A stretch of DNA of 21,969 bases from positions 1 through 21,969 of the IMG/VR virus record IMGVR_UViG_3300027608_000178, one strand, 5' to 3'. The DNA comes from a virus. The notes beneath the pieces are model-generated. The model made no database searches, had not been told where the DNA came from, and saw only the letters and a program-made list of their open reading frames with translations. Each line of letters starts with the position of its first letter. The first letter of the stretch is position 1. Shown piece after piece: positions 1 through 5,735 of the stretch. Both the position numbers and the translations under genes were made by a program.

Positions 1-240
1 ATAAGCGGATGCTATTTTGTAATGTTCTTTGGCCACCTCAAAGGTATCCGCGGTCATAACTACCTTCCACTTATACGTTTGCTGACCAATTGGTGCCCGC
101 AGTGCCTCTAGATCAATAAAGAGCAAAGCACTCATCTTGCCATCAAAGGGCCAGCATTCATTGATATGATCGAACTCATCGGTTGAACCATCCGCAAGGG
201 TTACGTTACTGACGTGTGATATGTGACTTAATTTGTTCAT
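1..240 (-). CDS. Hypothetical protein, C-terminus cut by the window edge
   Basis: This is an open frame of 80 codons from an ATG at 240 that runs off the left edge without a stop. The visible part starts MNKLSHISHVSNVTLADGST and continues with mixed polar and hydrophobic sequence, with no motif I recognise and no signal peptide. The start is chosen because a GTTTAC/TAGGAT promoter ends six bases before this ATG and no other Met lies nearby. Its promoter carries the same upstream repeat as the gene at 20866-21069, so the two are probably co-regulated early genes. Confidence 0.7.
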   Translation of the reverse strand, partial: MNKLSHISHVSNVTLADGSTDEFDHINECWPFDGKMSALLFIDLEALRAPIGQQTYKWKVVMTADTFEVAKEHYKIASAY

Positions 241-246
241 ATCACT

Positions 247-275
247 ATCCTACATAAACTCCCAGAGAAGTAAAC
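247..275 (-). promoter_or_regulatory. Early-type promoter GTTTAC-N17-TAGGAT
   Basis: Minus-strand -35 GTTTAC (270-275), a 17-base spacer and -10 TAGGAT (247-252). It resembles T4 early promoters. Only six bases separate the -10 box from the ATG at 240, so the transcript would begin at or next to the start codon. TAGGAT could instead act as a weak ribosome binding site. Confidence 0.6.
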
Positions 276-325
276 ACCTAAGAATGTCCTAAGTGATTGA
301 CTACCAACAGCCGCCGAAAATAGTT
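268..325. repeat. 58-base promoter-upstream repeat, left copy
   Basis: Bases 268-300 are identical to 21097-21129, and the next 25 bases match with four differences (54 of 58 in all). Both copies lie in the same orientation. On the minus strand the repeat includes the -35 hexamer and everything upstream of it, while the spacer and -10 are not conserved. It contains two CTTAGG boxes 11 bases apart (plus-strand CCTAAG at 277-282 and 288-293). A regulatory site is more likely than a mobile repeat. Confidence 0.8.
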
Positions 326-423
326 CAATCCTGATCGTGCCAGTCAATCCAGATGAGTAAAGAGGCCATGCTTATGCAAACAAGGAGACCAACTCCTACA
401 ACTAAAAGATCAAGCTTGTTCAT
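325..423 (-). CDS. Possible 32-residue membrane peptide
   Basis: This short frame starts at an ATG inside the end of the ClpP-like gene (14-base overlap) and ends with TGA at 325. It reads MNKLDLLVVGVGLLVCISMA, then a hydrophobic stretch and the polar tail WIDWHDQD. Residues 5-26 would form one transmembrane helix. Overlap with the upstream gene fits translational coupling, common in this genome. Function is unknown; single-span phage peptides can act in lysis or in membrane modulation, but nothing here decides that. It may be a chance frame, although the hydrophobic and then acidic pattern is typical of real membrane peptides. Confidence 0.45.
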   Translation of the reverse strand: MNKLDLLVVGVGLLVCISMASLLIWIDWHDQD

Positions 424-1039
424 TTTTTGAACCCTTGCGCTTCTTGTTATTCACGATTTTATTGCGCTTATTCAAACGCTGAACCACCTCTTCTCCCGTC
501 ATCCAAATGTCCTTGTTGTCAAGAATGGATTTAATTTCGTTGGGATTAAGGAAATCTGAATAGATTTCTTTGAGCAGGTCTTCGGACCACTTGCGCTCAT
601 GCTTGATCTGATCGATCATCTCTCCGCCCTTACCCATTGTTCCACCCGAGTAATTGTGAAACATAAACATCGAGTGTGGAGTGATTTCGTAGTCATCGCT
701 CATTAAGAAGATGATCGTGGCTGCGGACATACAGGCTCCCTCAACCGAGGCGATCACTGTTGCCTTGCATTCACGAATGACTCGCATGAATTGAATTGCA
801 GACCATAGATCACCACCACTCGAATTAATATAGATCTTAATTAAGTCGGTCGGAGGGCAATGACGGATTTGATTAAACCACTCGGTATATTTGCTCGCTT
901 CTTCAATCTGACCCACAAGGTAGTACTCGTGTATATGACCAATAGGTTTGTCTGTAAAATATGCGCTGGGCTTTTTCTCTTGGCTCATGAGCATATCGAT
1001 TAGCGGATTACCCAATGTTTTTTCAAGTGATGTTTTCAT
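410..1039 (-). CDS. clpP: ClpP-like serine protease
   Basis: A 209-residue ClpP-fold peptidase. The family is ATP-independent on its own and degrades peptides, or proteins when partnered with a Clp ATPase. With the start at 1039 the visible active-site elements are the oxyanion segment NSSGGD (72-77), the nucleophile Ser105 in GACMSAA, His128 in MFMFHNYSGG and Asp177 in NKDIWMT, all in the family order. Length is normal for ClpP. A TTG at 1066 would add nine residues but overlaps the upstream gene and has no support. It follows the nuclease gene by 16 bases and no Clp ATPase is visible in the window. Some phages use ClpP-fold enzymes as prohead proteases, but the early-type neighbours argue for host proteolysis or control of host proteins. 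Confidence 0.88.
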   Translation of the reverse strand: MKTSLEKTLGNPLIDMLMSQEKKPSAYFTDKPIGHIHEYYLVGQIEEASKYTEWFNQIRHCPPTDLIKIYINSSGGDLWSAIQFMRVIRECKATVIASVEGACMSAATIIFLMSDDYEITPHSMFMFHNYSGGTMGKGGEMIDQIKHERKWSEDLLKEIYSDFLNPNEIKSILDNKDIWMTGEEVVQRLNKRNKIVNNKKRKGSKNEQA

Positions 1040-1055
1040 ATATGGATTATGTATA

Positions 1056-1733
1056 TCAGTTACCAAACAGCTTTCTTCGTTTGTATTCGTGGATTGTTTT
1101 TATGAGTTCTTCCGTCCAATTGTCACGGTGTTCTTTAAAGACGCGCGGTTCATTTTCATCAACCACCATGATTGTGACAAGATTTGTAATAGGAATGCCA
1201 GTGCGCTCCTCAAACATAATGGCATATGCGGCTTCCTGCAGGAAATAGTTATCGATGTCGGCCTTCTCTTTCACCCTTCGAGATGTCTTAATATCCACAA
1301 TTGATAGTACTCCATCAAACTCCGCAACAAGATCAACGCGACCCGCCAACTGAAGGTGATCCGAGAAGAGAGGGCTTTCAGACAGTGCAATATTGTTTAA
1401 ACGAGATTTAATAATAGGACGGATCGTAGTAAAAGCATGCCAAACATGAGGCAGAAAGTCCTTGGAGATTAACTCCTCATTCTGTACATATCGCTCGACT
1501 AATTTATGTACAGCCTCGCCGCGGATACACGCCCTACTGCTAATGCGGTTTGCTTCTTCCTCTCCCACACGGGCGCGCCAGGCCTGGATCTCGCCTTCGT
1601 GACGAATACTCAGAACAGTTGTAATCGAAGGATACTTCTTTCCTGTCGGAGTTGCATAGGTACGACCAGTCTGAAGAGTCTCGCAGAGAAGATCCTTATA
1701 TCCTAGGTCGATTGGCTTGTGAGTAAATATCAT
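1056..1733 (-). CDS. PD-(D/E)XK family nuclease
   Basis: A 225-residue RecB/Cas4-like nuclease, probably a DNA exonuclease used in recombination or host DNA breakdown. Motifs appear in family order: RGEAVH (71-76), Glu119 in LSES, GRVDLVAEFDG with Asp134, VDIKTS with Asp147 and Lys149 (the D-x-K of the active site), and the QEAAYA helix (166-171). There is no helicase domain, so it is a stand-alone nuclease. The start at 1733 overlaps the stop of the 55-residue gene as ATGA, implying coupled translation. It sits between PhoH and ClpP genes in the same transcription direction. No iron-sulphur Cys cluster like that of Cas4 is visible. Confidence 0.85.
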   Translation of the reverse strand: MIFTHKPIDLGYKDLLCETLQTGRTYATPTGKKYPSITTVLSIRHEGEIQAWRARVGEEEANRISSRACIRGEAVHKLVERYVQNEELISKDFLPHVWHAFTTIRPIIKSRLNNIALSESPLFSDHLQLAGRVDLVAEFDGVLSIVDIKTSRRVKEKADIDNYFLQEAAYAIMFEERTGIPITNLVTIMVVDENEPRVFKEHRDNWTEELIKTIHEYKRRKLFGN

Positions 1734-1897
1734 TCAAAGTCTTGAATTAAATCCTGTGCATTGACCGGACCTTGAATCTTATAATCATATTCGCTTTCGT
1801 CAACGACTCTGGATGGATGCGCATTCTTTTTCTTTTGATATTTCTGCGCCTCGCGATCAAATTCGCTTGGTTTCTCTGTGTTCTTGTTCTTATTCAT
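1730..1897 (-). CDS. Small charged hypothetical protein (55 aa)
   Basis: A short frame that bridges phoH and the nuclease gene exactly: its ATG overlaps the phoH stop (TAATG at 1895-1899) and its TGA overlaps the nuclease ATG. It starts MNKNKNTEKPSEFDREAQKY, is Lys-rich in the first half and acidic and hydrophobic at the end (DLIQDFE). I recognise no family. The double overlap is the main support that it is real. The basic N-terminus and acidic C-terminal peptide suggest a small binding or adaptor protein, but this is a guess. Confidence 0.75.
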   Translation of the reverse strand: MNKNKNTEKPSEFDREAQKYQKKKNAHPSRVVDESEYDYKIQGPVNAQDLIQDFE

Positions 1898-2616
1898 TAT
1901 TTACCCTTATCCAGAAATTCTTTTGTCATAATATAATCCCGCACAATACCCGAGCGAACAATGTCTTGCCAGGTGAACTCTACGGAATAGAAATACTTCA
2001 TCTGAGAAACAATCGCCATGAACCCTAGAATGCCACTCTTATCCTTGTTCTTTTCAAGGTCGGATTGATAGTAATCACCACACATAATAAATCGGCAATC
2101 TTCACCAAGACGAGTAATGATTGAATCGAGTTCGTGGAATGTAAGGTTTTGCATTTCATCCACAATGACAATGGACTTGCGAAGAGTAATACCACGAATG
2201 AAAGATGTTGTAAGGAATTCAACGGTTCCTTTTGCAACTAATTTATTCCATGCCATACGATCATTAAAGAGTTCCGCCATGATCGAAATGTAAGGAGCAA
2301 GGTATGTTGATTCCTTCTCCTCGCGATCACCCGGAAGGAAACCAATGTCACGTGTCGGTACAATCGAACGAACAACGACGATTTTTTCATAAGGAGAATC
2401 ACCCTTTAGAATCTCCTCTATGGCAAGATAGAGGGCAAGAAAGGTCTTGCCGGTACCAGCCGAACCGGATAAACAAAGATGATTCTTCTTCTTATATGCT
2501 GCAAATACTTTCTTTTGAGTATTTGTGAGAGGTTCTACATTGCGCAGATTCTCAAGCTTAATCGATGGAATTGCAGCAGCAGTTGACTGTTTCTGTTTTG
2601 ATTTGGATTTAGCCAT
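1897..2616 (-). CDS. phoH: PhoH-family P-loop ATPase
   Basis: A 239-residue PhoH-like ATPase. The Walker A is GSAGTGKT (51-58), the Walker B is IVIVDE (149-154, with Asp153 and Glu154) followed by MQNLT, and a sensor-like MCGDYYQSD lies near 178-186. PhoH proteins resemble superfamily 1 helicase cores and are very common in phages; their role there is not settled, with RNA metabolism and phosphate-stress links proposed. The N-terminus (1-12) is a Lys/Ser/Gln-rich tail. It starts 5 bases after the FmdB-like gene stop with no ribosome binding site and ends overlapping the 55-residue gene. Confidence 0.93.
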   Translation of the reverse strand: MAKSKSKQKQSTAAAIPSIKLENLRNVEPLTNTQKKVFAAYKKKNHLCLSGSAGTGKTFLALYLAIEEILKGDSPYEKIVVVRSIVPTRDIGFLPGDREEKESTYLAPYISIMAELFNDRMAWNKLVAKGTVEFLTTSFIRGITLRKSIVIVDEMQNLTFHELDSIITRLGEDCRFIMCGDYYQSDLEKNKDKSGILGFMAIVSQMKYFYSVEFTWQDIVRSGIVRDYIMTKEFLDKGK

Positions 2617-2621
2617 TGAAA

Positions 2622-2882
2622 TTATTTAGTACGAATTGTATTGCCTCTTCCGGATCCTTTCTTTATTTTCTGTTGGACTTCCTTCCAACCGTCACCCGCA
2701 CGCGAGTACATGGATTTAAAGCCAGAATAGCTCAGTTGCACAGCAGTCACACCCCTTGCAATTGCTCCGATCTTCTTGCAGGATGGGCATGCTTCTTTTA
2801 CTGGATTGTCGCGATTATCAATAAGTTCAAATTTATTGAATTCATGATGACACTTTTCACAGACATAATCATAATAGGGCAT
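2622..2882 (-). CDS. FmdB-like zinc-ribbon protein
   Basis: An 86-residue protein with the start typical of the FmdB/CxxC zinc-ribbon family, MPYYDYVCEKC. The metal site is Cys8-x-x-Cys11 and Cys32-x-x-Cys35. The ribbon is followed by a basic tail rich in Gly, Lys and Arg (residues 65-86) that could bind nucleic acid. Phage homologues are usually called putative regulatory proteins, but the function is not established. It lies between the CDKHV protein and PhoH in a gene run with 4-5 base gaps, so it is probably expressed with them. Confidence 0.85.
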   Translation of the reverse strand: MPYYDYVCEKCHHEFNKFELIDNRDNPVKEACPSCKKIGAIARGVTAVQLSYSGFKSMYSRAGDGWKEVQQKIKKGSGRGNTIRTK

Positions 2883-2886
2883 ATGT

Positions 2887-3462
2887 TTATTGAATTATAA
2901 ACCATTCGGGTCTGTTGCGATTGGTCCATACCATCTTGAAACGACTCTGTTTTGTTTGATAAAATTCACGATACGAACGTACCGGATCCTGAGGATGCAT
3001 ACATTCTGGATTTGATTTCATTGCCAATCGAACCGGTGTTGGTCCGATATCCGGAATGTTGTCGGGAATTTCATCGAGTAAAAAAGTCAGGAGAGCCGCG
3101 GTGGCATGAATCTTGTTGTACCGATACTTATACTCGTCACAGAGTGCCACAAAATGCTGATAGTGCCAGTTGTAATTGGCCAATGATTCCATTGTCCAGA
3201 GTGTGGATGGGTGATTTATGTGAACAGATTTATAGAGAGTCTGTTCTTTTACTGAATCTGGATGAATCCAGGATTTGTATTTGCGCCAGCGCACAGGAAT
3301 AGAGCCGGGAACCATCCGCTTGCCTTCGATAAGAGTGCCATCAAGGAGACGATGCGCAGTTGAAAGCATCTGTGCCGATTCGACAATCATTTTGACCACG
3401 TGCTTGTCACACTGCATCTGAGCAGCAATGACTGGGTCCGAATGTAGATAAAAAATGTTCAT
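2887..3462 (-). CDS. Conserved phage protein with CDKHVVKM motif
   Basis: A 191-residue protein with the N-terminal pattern MNIFYLHSDPVIAAQ, CDKHVVKM (18-25) and ESAQMLSTAHR. I recall this pattern from many phages without a firm function. Conserved Cys18, Asp19, Lys20 and His21, His37, and a Trp-rich middle (WRKYKSWIHPDS, NYNWHYQHF) suggest an enzyme or a nucleic-acid binding protein. A link to DNA repair is sometimes proposed for similar sequences, but I cannot support it from here. The gene has its own early-type promoter at 3488-3517 with a leader of about 20 bases, and starts a unit that runs into the FmdB-like gene. Confidence 0.8.
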   Translation of the reverse strand: MNIFYLHSDPVIAAQMQCDKHVVKMIVESAQMLSTAHRLLDGTLIEGKRMVPGSIPVRWRKYKSWIHPDSVKEQTLYKSVHINHPSTLWTMESLANYNWHYQHFVALCDEYKYRYNKIHATAALLTFLLDEIPDNIPDIGPTPVRLAMKSNPECMHPQDPVRSYREFYQTKQSRFKMVWTNRNRPEWFIIQ

Positions 3463-3487
3463 GATAAAATAATACGAATAAGTGTAT

Positions 3488-3517
3488 ATTCTACACCTAC
3501 TTCAATCAAATGTAAAT
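3488..3517 (-). promoter_or_regulatory. Early-type promoter ATTTAC-N18-TAGAAT
   Basis: Minus-strand -35 ATTTAC (3512-3517), an 18-base spacer and -10 TAGAAT (3488-3493). The -10 box ends 25 bases before the ATG at 3462, giving a leader of roughly 20 bases without a Shine-Dalgarno sequence. It matches the other GTTTAC-type promoters in the window in five of six -35 bases. Confidence 0.6.
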
Positions 3518-3524
3518 CTTTTTA

Positions 3525-3704
3525 TTACGCCACCTGAAGCGTGGGTTCTTCGGCCTGAAGAGAGTGAATTACCTCTTGGAGAAATTTCTGTTTTCTTTGC
3601 ATTCCTGTCACTGATGTAATATTGCCTTCTTTCTGGAGACGCTGAATGTAATAATCCAGCTCTTGATAATCTTGTTTAAGTCGGTCCAGTTGTGAGATGA
3701 TCAT
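3525..3704 (-). CDS. Small coiled-coil protein (59 aa)
   Basis: A frame of 59 codons starting MIISQLDRLKQDYQELDYYI and ending with TAA at 3525. Leu, Ile and Tyr recur at heptad-like spacing over residues 5-25, and again in KFLQEVIHSLQ near 40-50, so a short helical hairpin or coiled coil is likely. The ATG lies three bases after a 7-bp hairpin. The promoter of the next gene starts 8 bases beyond its stop, so it ends one unit cleanly. I recognise no family. Confidence 0.7.
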   Translation of the reverse strand: MIISQLDRLKQDYQELDYYIQRLQKEGNITSVTGMQRKQKFLQEVIHSLQAEEPTLQVA

Positions 3705-3707
3705 TTT

Positions 3708-3726
3708 TTCTATATTTAATATAGAA
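3708..3726 (-). other. AT-rich hairpin just before a start codon
   Basis: TTCTATA and TATAGAA (3708-3714 and 3720-3726) can pair around a five-base loop. On the minus strand the hairpin ends three A residues before the ATG at 3704. No T-run follows in the transcript, so it is not a normal terminator. It could control access to the start codon or be an mRNA processing site. Confidence 0.45.
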
Positions 3727-3755
3727 GATACCGTGTTGGTTCTTTCAGGAAATTG

Positions 3756-4190
3756 TTATTTGAGAATAAGACCCGGCCAGGTTTTTTGTACTAAATCTCG
3801 AGTAATGCCCGGATAAAGAGTCTCTAGTTTCTTGTCCTTCATTGCAAGAACCAATTCAGCATCTTGAGGATGAATTGATTCTAAAGTCTGAAGAAACATA
3901 TTCTCTCTCTTTGCTGGTTTCATTGCATCGCCAGCTCCACCTTTTACAAAATAGTGAAATATTTTAATCTTTAATTTAAGAGAGGAAGCAGATTCTCCCA
4001 CTTTGGAAAGTCTTCCGTCATACACGGGTTTTCCCAAGGGTAGATTCCATTGAATGCAATCGTCAAAGGATCCTCGAAGAATATCACGTAATTCGAGTGA
4101 ATTATGCTGTTTCAGAAAAGCCATCTTCGTCTCTGTGCTTTCCATTGCTGAAACCTTTTGTAGTATTTCATGTACGAGTAATGAGATCAT
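3756..4190 (-). CDS. Conserved T4-like phage protein (DUF6433-like)
   Basis: A 144-residue protein with segments I associate with a family common in marine T4-like phages: an N-terminal helix (LLVHEILQKVSAM), KQHNSLELRDILRGSFDD (28-45), HYFVKGGAGD, and ESIHPQDAELVLAMKDKKL followed by a C-terminal WPGLIL. I recall the name DUF6433 for it, which should be checked. Function is unknown; in such phages it is often next to the RNase H gene, as here. It overlaps the stop of that gene by four bases (ATGA), so the two are translationally coupled and probably act in replication. Confidence 0.8.
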   Translation of the reverse strand: MISLLVHEILQKVSAMESTETKMAFLKQHNSLELRDILRGSFDDCIQWNLPLGKPVYDGRLSKVGESASSLKLKIKIFHYFVKGGAGDAMKPAKRENMFLQTLESIHPQDAELVLAMKDKKLETLYPGITRDLVQKTWPGLILK

Positions 4191-5035
4191 AGTGTATTAA
4201 ATTCCTCAGCGCATTCAATAAGTAATCCGCAGCGTTTTGTAATAAGATAGTTCAAGATATTCGAATGAGTTTTCACCGAATCATATGTATTTATAATAGT
4301 ATCCTTCTTACTTTGAGGTACTCGGCTAAGATCAATCAGGGCCTGATTTCGCTGAAAGTTGCGATATGTTTCTTGTTCCATCTGTGTGGAAAGGTTGCTA
4401 TAATCGGCAATCCATGCATCAATCTTCTTTGAGGAGATTGGCTTTTGACGTAGTTTATCCACGAAACAATTGTCGGGAGATAGAATGTTAGGAATGCCAT
4501 CTCCGCTATCACCACGCATAATATGCTCCTGGAGATAACGAACCGGATCCTTCTCCTTGACCAAATTCTTTGTCATTGGGGAGAATTGCCTTACATTCGA
4601 ATACTGCTGAAGTTGAATAAAGTCCTTATCCGCAGAAACAATCATCACGGGTTCGTGCTGACCAAAGTTCTGAGTCTTTTCCGCAAGAGTTCCAATAATA
4701 TCGTCCGCCTCGATGTTCTGAATATGGACAACCTTGTATGGTAAATTCTCGGCAATCTCATCACGTACAAGGTTCAGAATACGAAAGAATTCCACCCAAT
4801 CAAGGCCGCTACTGTCACGGCTGGCTTTACGATGAGCCTTGTACTGAGGAAAAATCTCCTTGCGCCATGAACCACCATCGCATGCAAGTACCATATTACC
4901 GTATTCCTTGCGATAACGGAGATTGTACATTCTCAAAGAGTTGAGAATCATATGCCGAATAAGAGACTCGGAAACATTTAGCCTCTGAGTAAAGATGTTA
5001 GAAATTGCAATACCCGAGTAGTCGATGACGATCAT
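4187..5035 (-). CDS. rnh: T4 RNase H-like 5'-3' exonuclease (FEN family)
   Basis: A 282-residue flap/5' nuclease like T4 Rnh, which removes RNA primers and 5' flaps during lagging-strand synthesis. Metal-binding acidic residues are visible in order: Asp5 (IDYSG), Asp53 (ACDGG, followed by the basic WRKEIFPQYKAHRK), Glu109/Asp111/Asp112 (IEADDIIG), Asp136 and Asp138 (SADKDF), and Asp176/Asp179 in RGDSGDGIPN, which is also the helix-three-turn-helix DNA-binding segment. Length is close to T4 Rnh (about 305). The start at 5035 follows a GTTTAC promoter by nine bases with no Shine-Dalgarno site. It heads a unit with the DUF6433-like gene. Confidence 0.92.
   Translation of the reverse strand: MIVIDYSGIAISNIFTQRLNVSESLIRHMILNSLRMYNLRYRKEYGNMVLACDGGSWRKEIFPQYKAHRKASRDSSGLDWVEFFRILNLVRDEIAENLPYKVVHIQNIEADDIIGTLAEKTQNFGQHEPVMIVSADKDFIQLQQYSNVRQFSPMTKNLVKEKDPVRYLQEHIMRGDSGDGIPNILSPDNCFVDKLRQKPISSKKIDAWIADYSNLSTQMEQETYRNFQRNQALIDLSRVPQSKKDTIINTYDSVKTHSNILNYLITKRCGLLIECAEEFNTL
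4288..4295 (-). promoter_or_regulatory. Possible late promoter box inside the RNase H gene
   Basis: An exact TATAAATA on the minus strand, within the 3' part of the RNase H gene and about 98 bases before the next gene start (4190). It matches the T4 late box but is coding sequence in a 42% GC genome, so chance is a real alternative. Confidence 0.3.
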
Positions 5036-5044
5036 TATGGATCA

Positions 5045-5073
5045 ATCATACACCATATGAGTCAAATGTAAAC
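5045..5073 (-). promoter_or_regulatory. Early-type promoter GTTTAC-N17-TATGAT for the RNase H unit
   Basis: Minus-strand -35 GTTTAC (5068-5073), 17-base spacer and -10 TATGAT (5045-5050). The -10 ends nine bases before the ATG at 5035, so the leader would be only a few bases long. The -35 lies within two bases of the stop of the upstream nuclease gene. Confidence 0.65.
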
Positions 5074-5074
5074 C

Positions 5075-5497
5075 TTAAAGTAACTGTTTGCGATACTTTG
5101 TGAGCTGAACTCGAGTTACTCTTACTCTAATTTGATCGTTATAGTATTCATCCAGAATAATCGCCTGACGAGTAATCTGTTCGTACATTTCGAGATAGGA
5201 GCACTCGCTTTTGCTTCCACAGATATGAAGAATCTCTCTGCAAAAACTGTCCTTTCCAAGAGTATCGATATCTTTCTGCAGCGCATTACTCGAACCGTAA
5301 TACTCTCTCCAATCAGAATCTTTTAGAATTCGCTTTCTTTTCTTATTGACACTTTTAAACCCCTTGAAAAAGAACAGTTTCTTTCCAATGTATTTCTTAT
5401 GAGTTTCGAGGTTCGTGATGATATACACGAATCCGTAAACTTTCTTTGGATCCAGTTCAACAGGGTTATATTCCTTGCCATTATAATACCACATCAT
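5075..5497 (-). CDS. GIY-YIG family endonuclease (SegE-like)
   Basis: A 140-residue GIY-YIG nuclease. The GIY element is GFVYIITN (22-29) and the YIG element is KYIGKK (35-40); the catalytic Arg is probably Arg64 in DWREYYGSSN, with Asn71 and a Glu at 103 or 106 (YLEMYEQ). Similar free-standing proteins in T4-like phages are annotated as SegE-like homing endonucleases, though a role in DNA processing is equally possible. An exact TATAAATA lies six bases before the first of two adjacent ATG codons (5497 and 5494), so it may be made late and from a leaderless message. Basic Lys/Arg residues between 45 and 60 would contact DNA. Confidence 0.8.
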   Translation of the reverse strand: MMWYYNGKEYNPVELDPKKVYGFVYIITNLETHKKYIGKKLFFFKGFKSVNKKRKRILKDSDWREYYGSSNALQKDIDTLGKDSFCREILHICGSKSECSYLEMYEQITRQAIILDEYYNDQIRVRVTRVQLTKYRKQLL

Positions 5498-5503
5498 ATG
5501 CGG

Positions 5504-5511
5504 TATTTATA
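5504..5511 (-). promoter_or_regulatory. T4-type late promoter TATAAATA
   Basis: An exact TATAAATA on the minus strand in the short gap before the GIY-YIG gene. Six bases separate it from the ATG at 5497, the same spacing as at 19096-19103. In T4 such boxes are read by RNA polymerase with gp55/gp33 and need no -35. Confidence 0.65.
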
Positions 5512-5520
5512 TGGTGGAAA

Positions 5521-5733
5521 TTATTCTACTTCTTCGTCGAACTCCGTGGGCGCATCTTCAGACTCATGAACTCCACAGAATGGGCAGTAAAGAGGTTCAA
5601 CGTCCCGATCGATGGGCTCGATGATACCTTCATCCGCATCAAATGAATCTATGATTTTATCATCGTGTTCGACCTGAGTGAACAACACGGTATAAACAGC
5701 ACCACAACAGTTACAGTCTTTTTGAATTTTCAT
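5521..5733 (-). CDS. Small acidic zinc-ribbon-like protein
   Basis: A 70-residue protein with two Cys pairs, Cys7-x-x-Cys10 (with an extra Cys9) and Cys50-x-x-Cys53, spaced as in a zinc ribbon. The linker and tail are strongly acidic (Asp and Glu between 22-45 and at 57-70). It starts two bases after the nrdA stop and is probably co-transcribed with nrdAB. Its function is unknown; the position invites the idea of a redox partner for the reductase, but the CxxC pairs lack a thioredoxin or glutaredoxin fold signature, so metal binding is more likely. Confidence 0.75.
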   Translation of the reverse strand: MKIQKDCNCCGAVYTVLFTQVEHDDKIIDSFDADEGIIEPIDRDVEPLYCPFCGVHESEDAPTEFDEEVE

Positions 5734-5735
5734 AA

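Noticed and set aside
1040-1066. Longer ClpP start at a TTG
   Set aside because: It would overlap the nuclease gene by 11 bases; an ATG at 1039 starts a normal-length protein just after the upstream stop.
948-1304. Plus-strand open frames over the ClpP and nuclease genes
   Set aside because: They lie opposite well-supported minus-strand genes with active-site motifs and have no family likeness or promoter.
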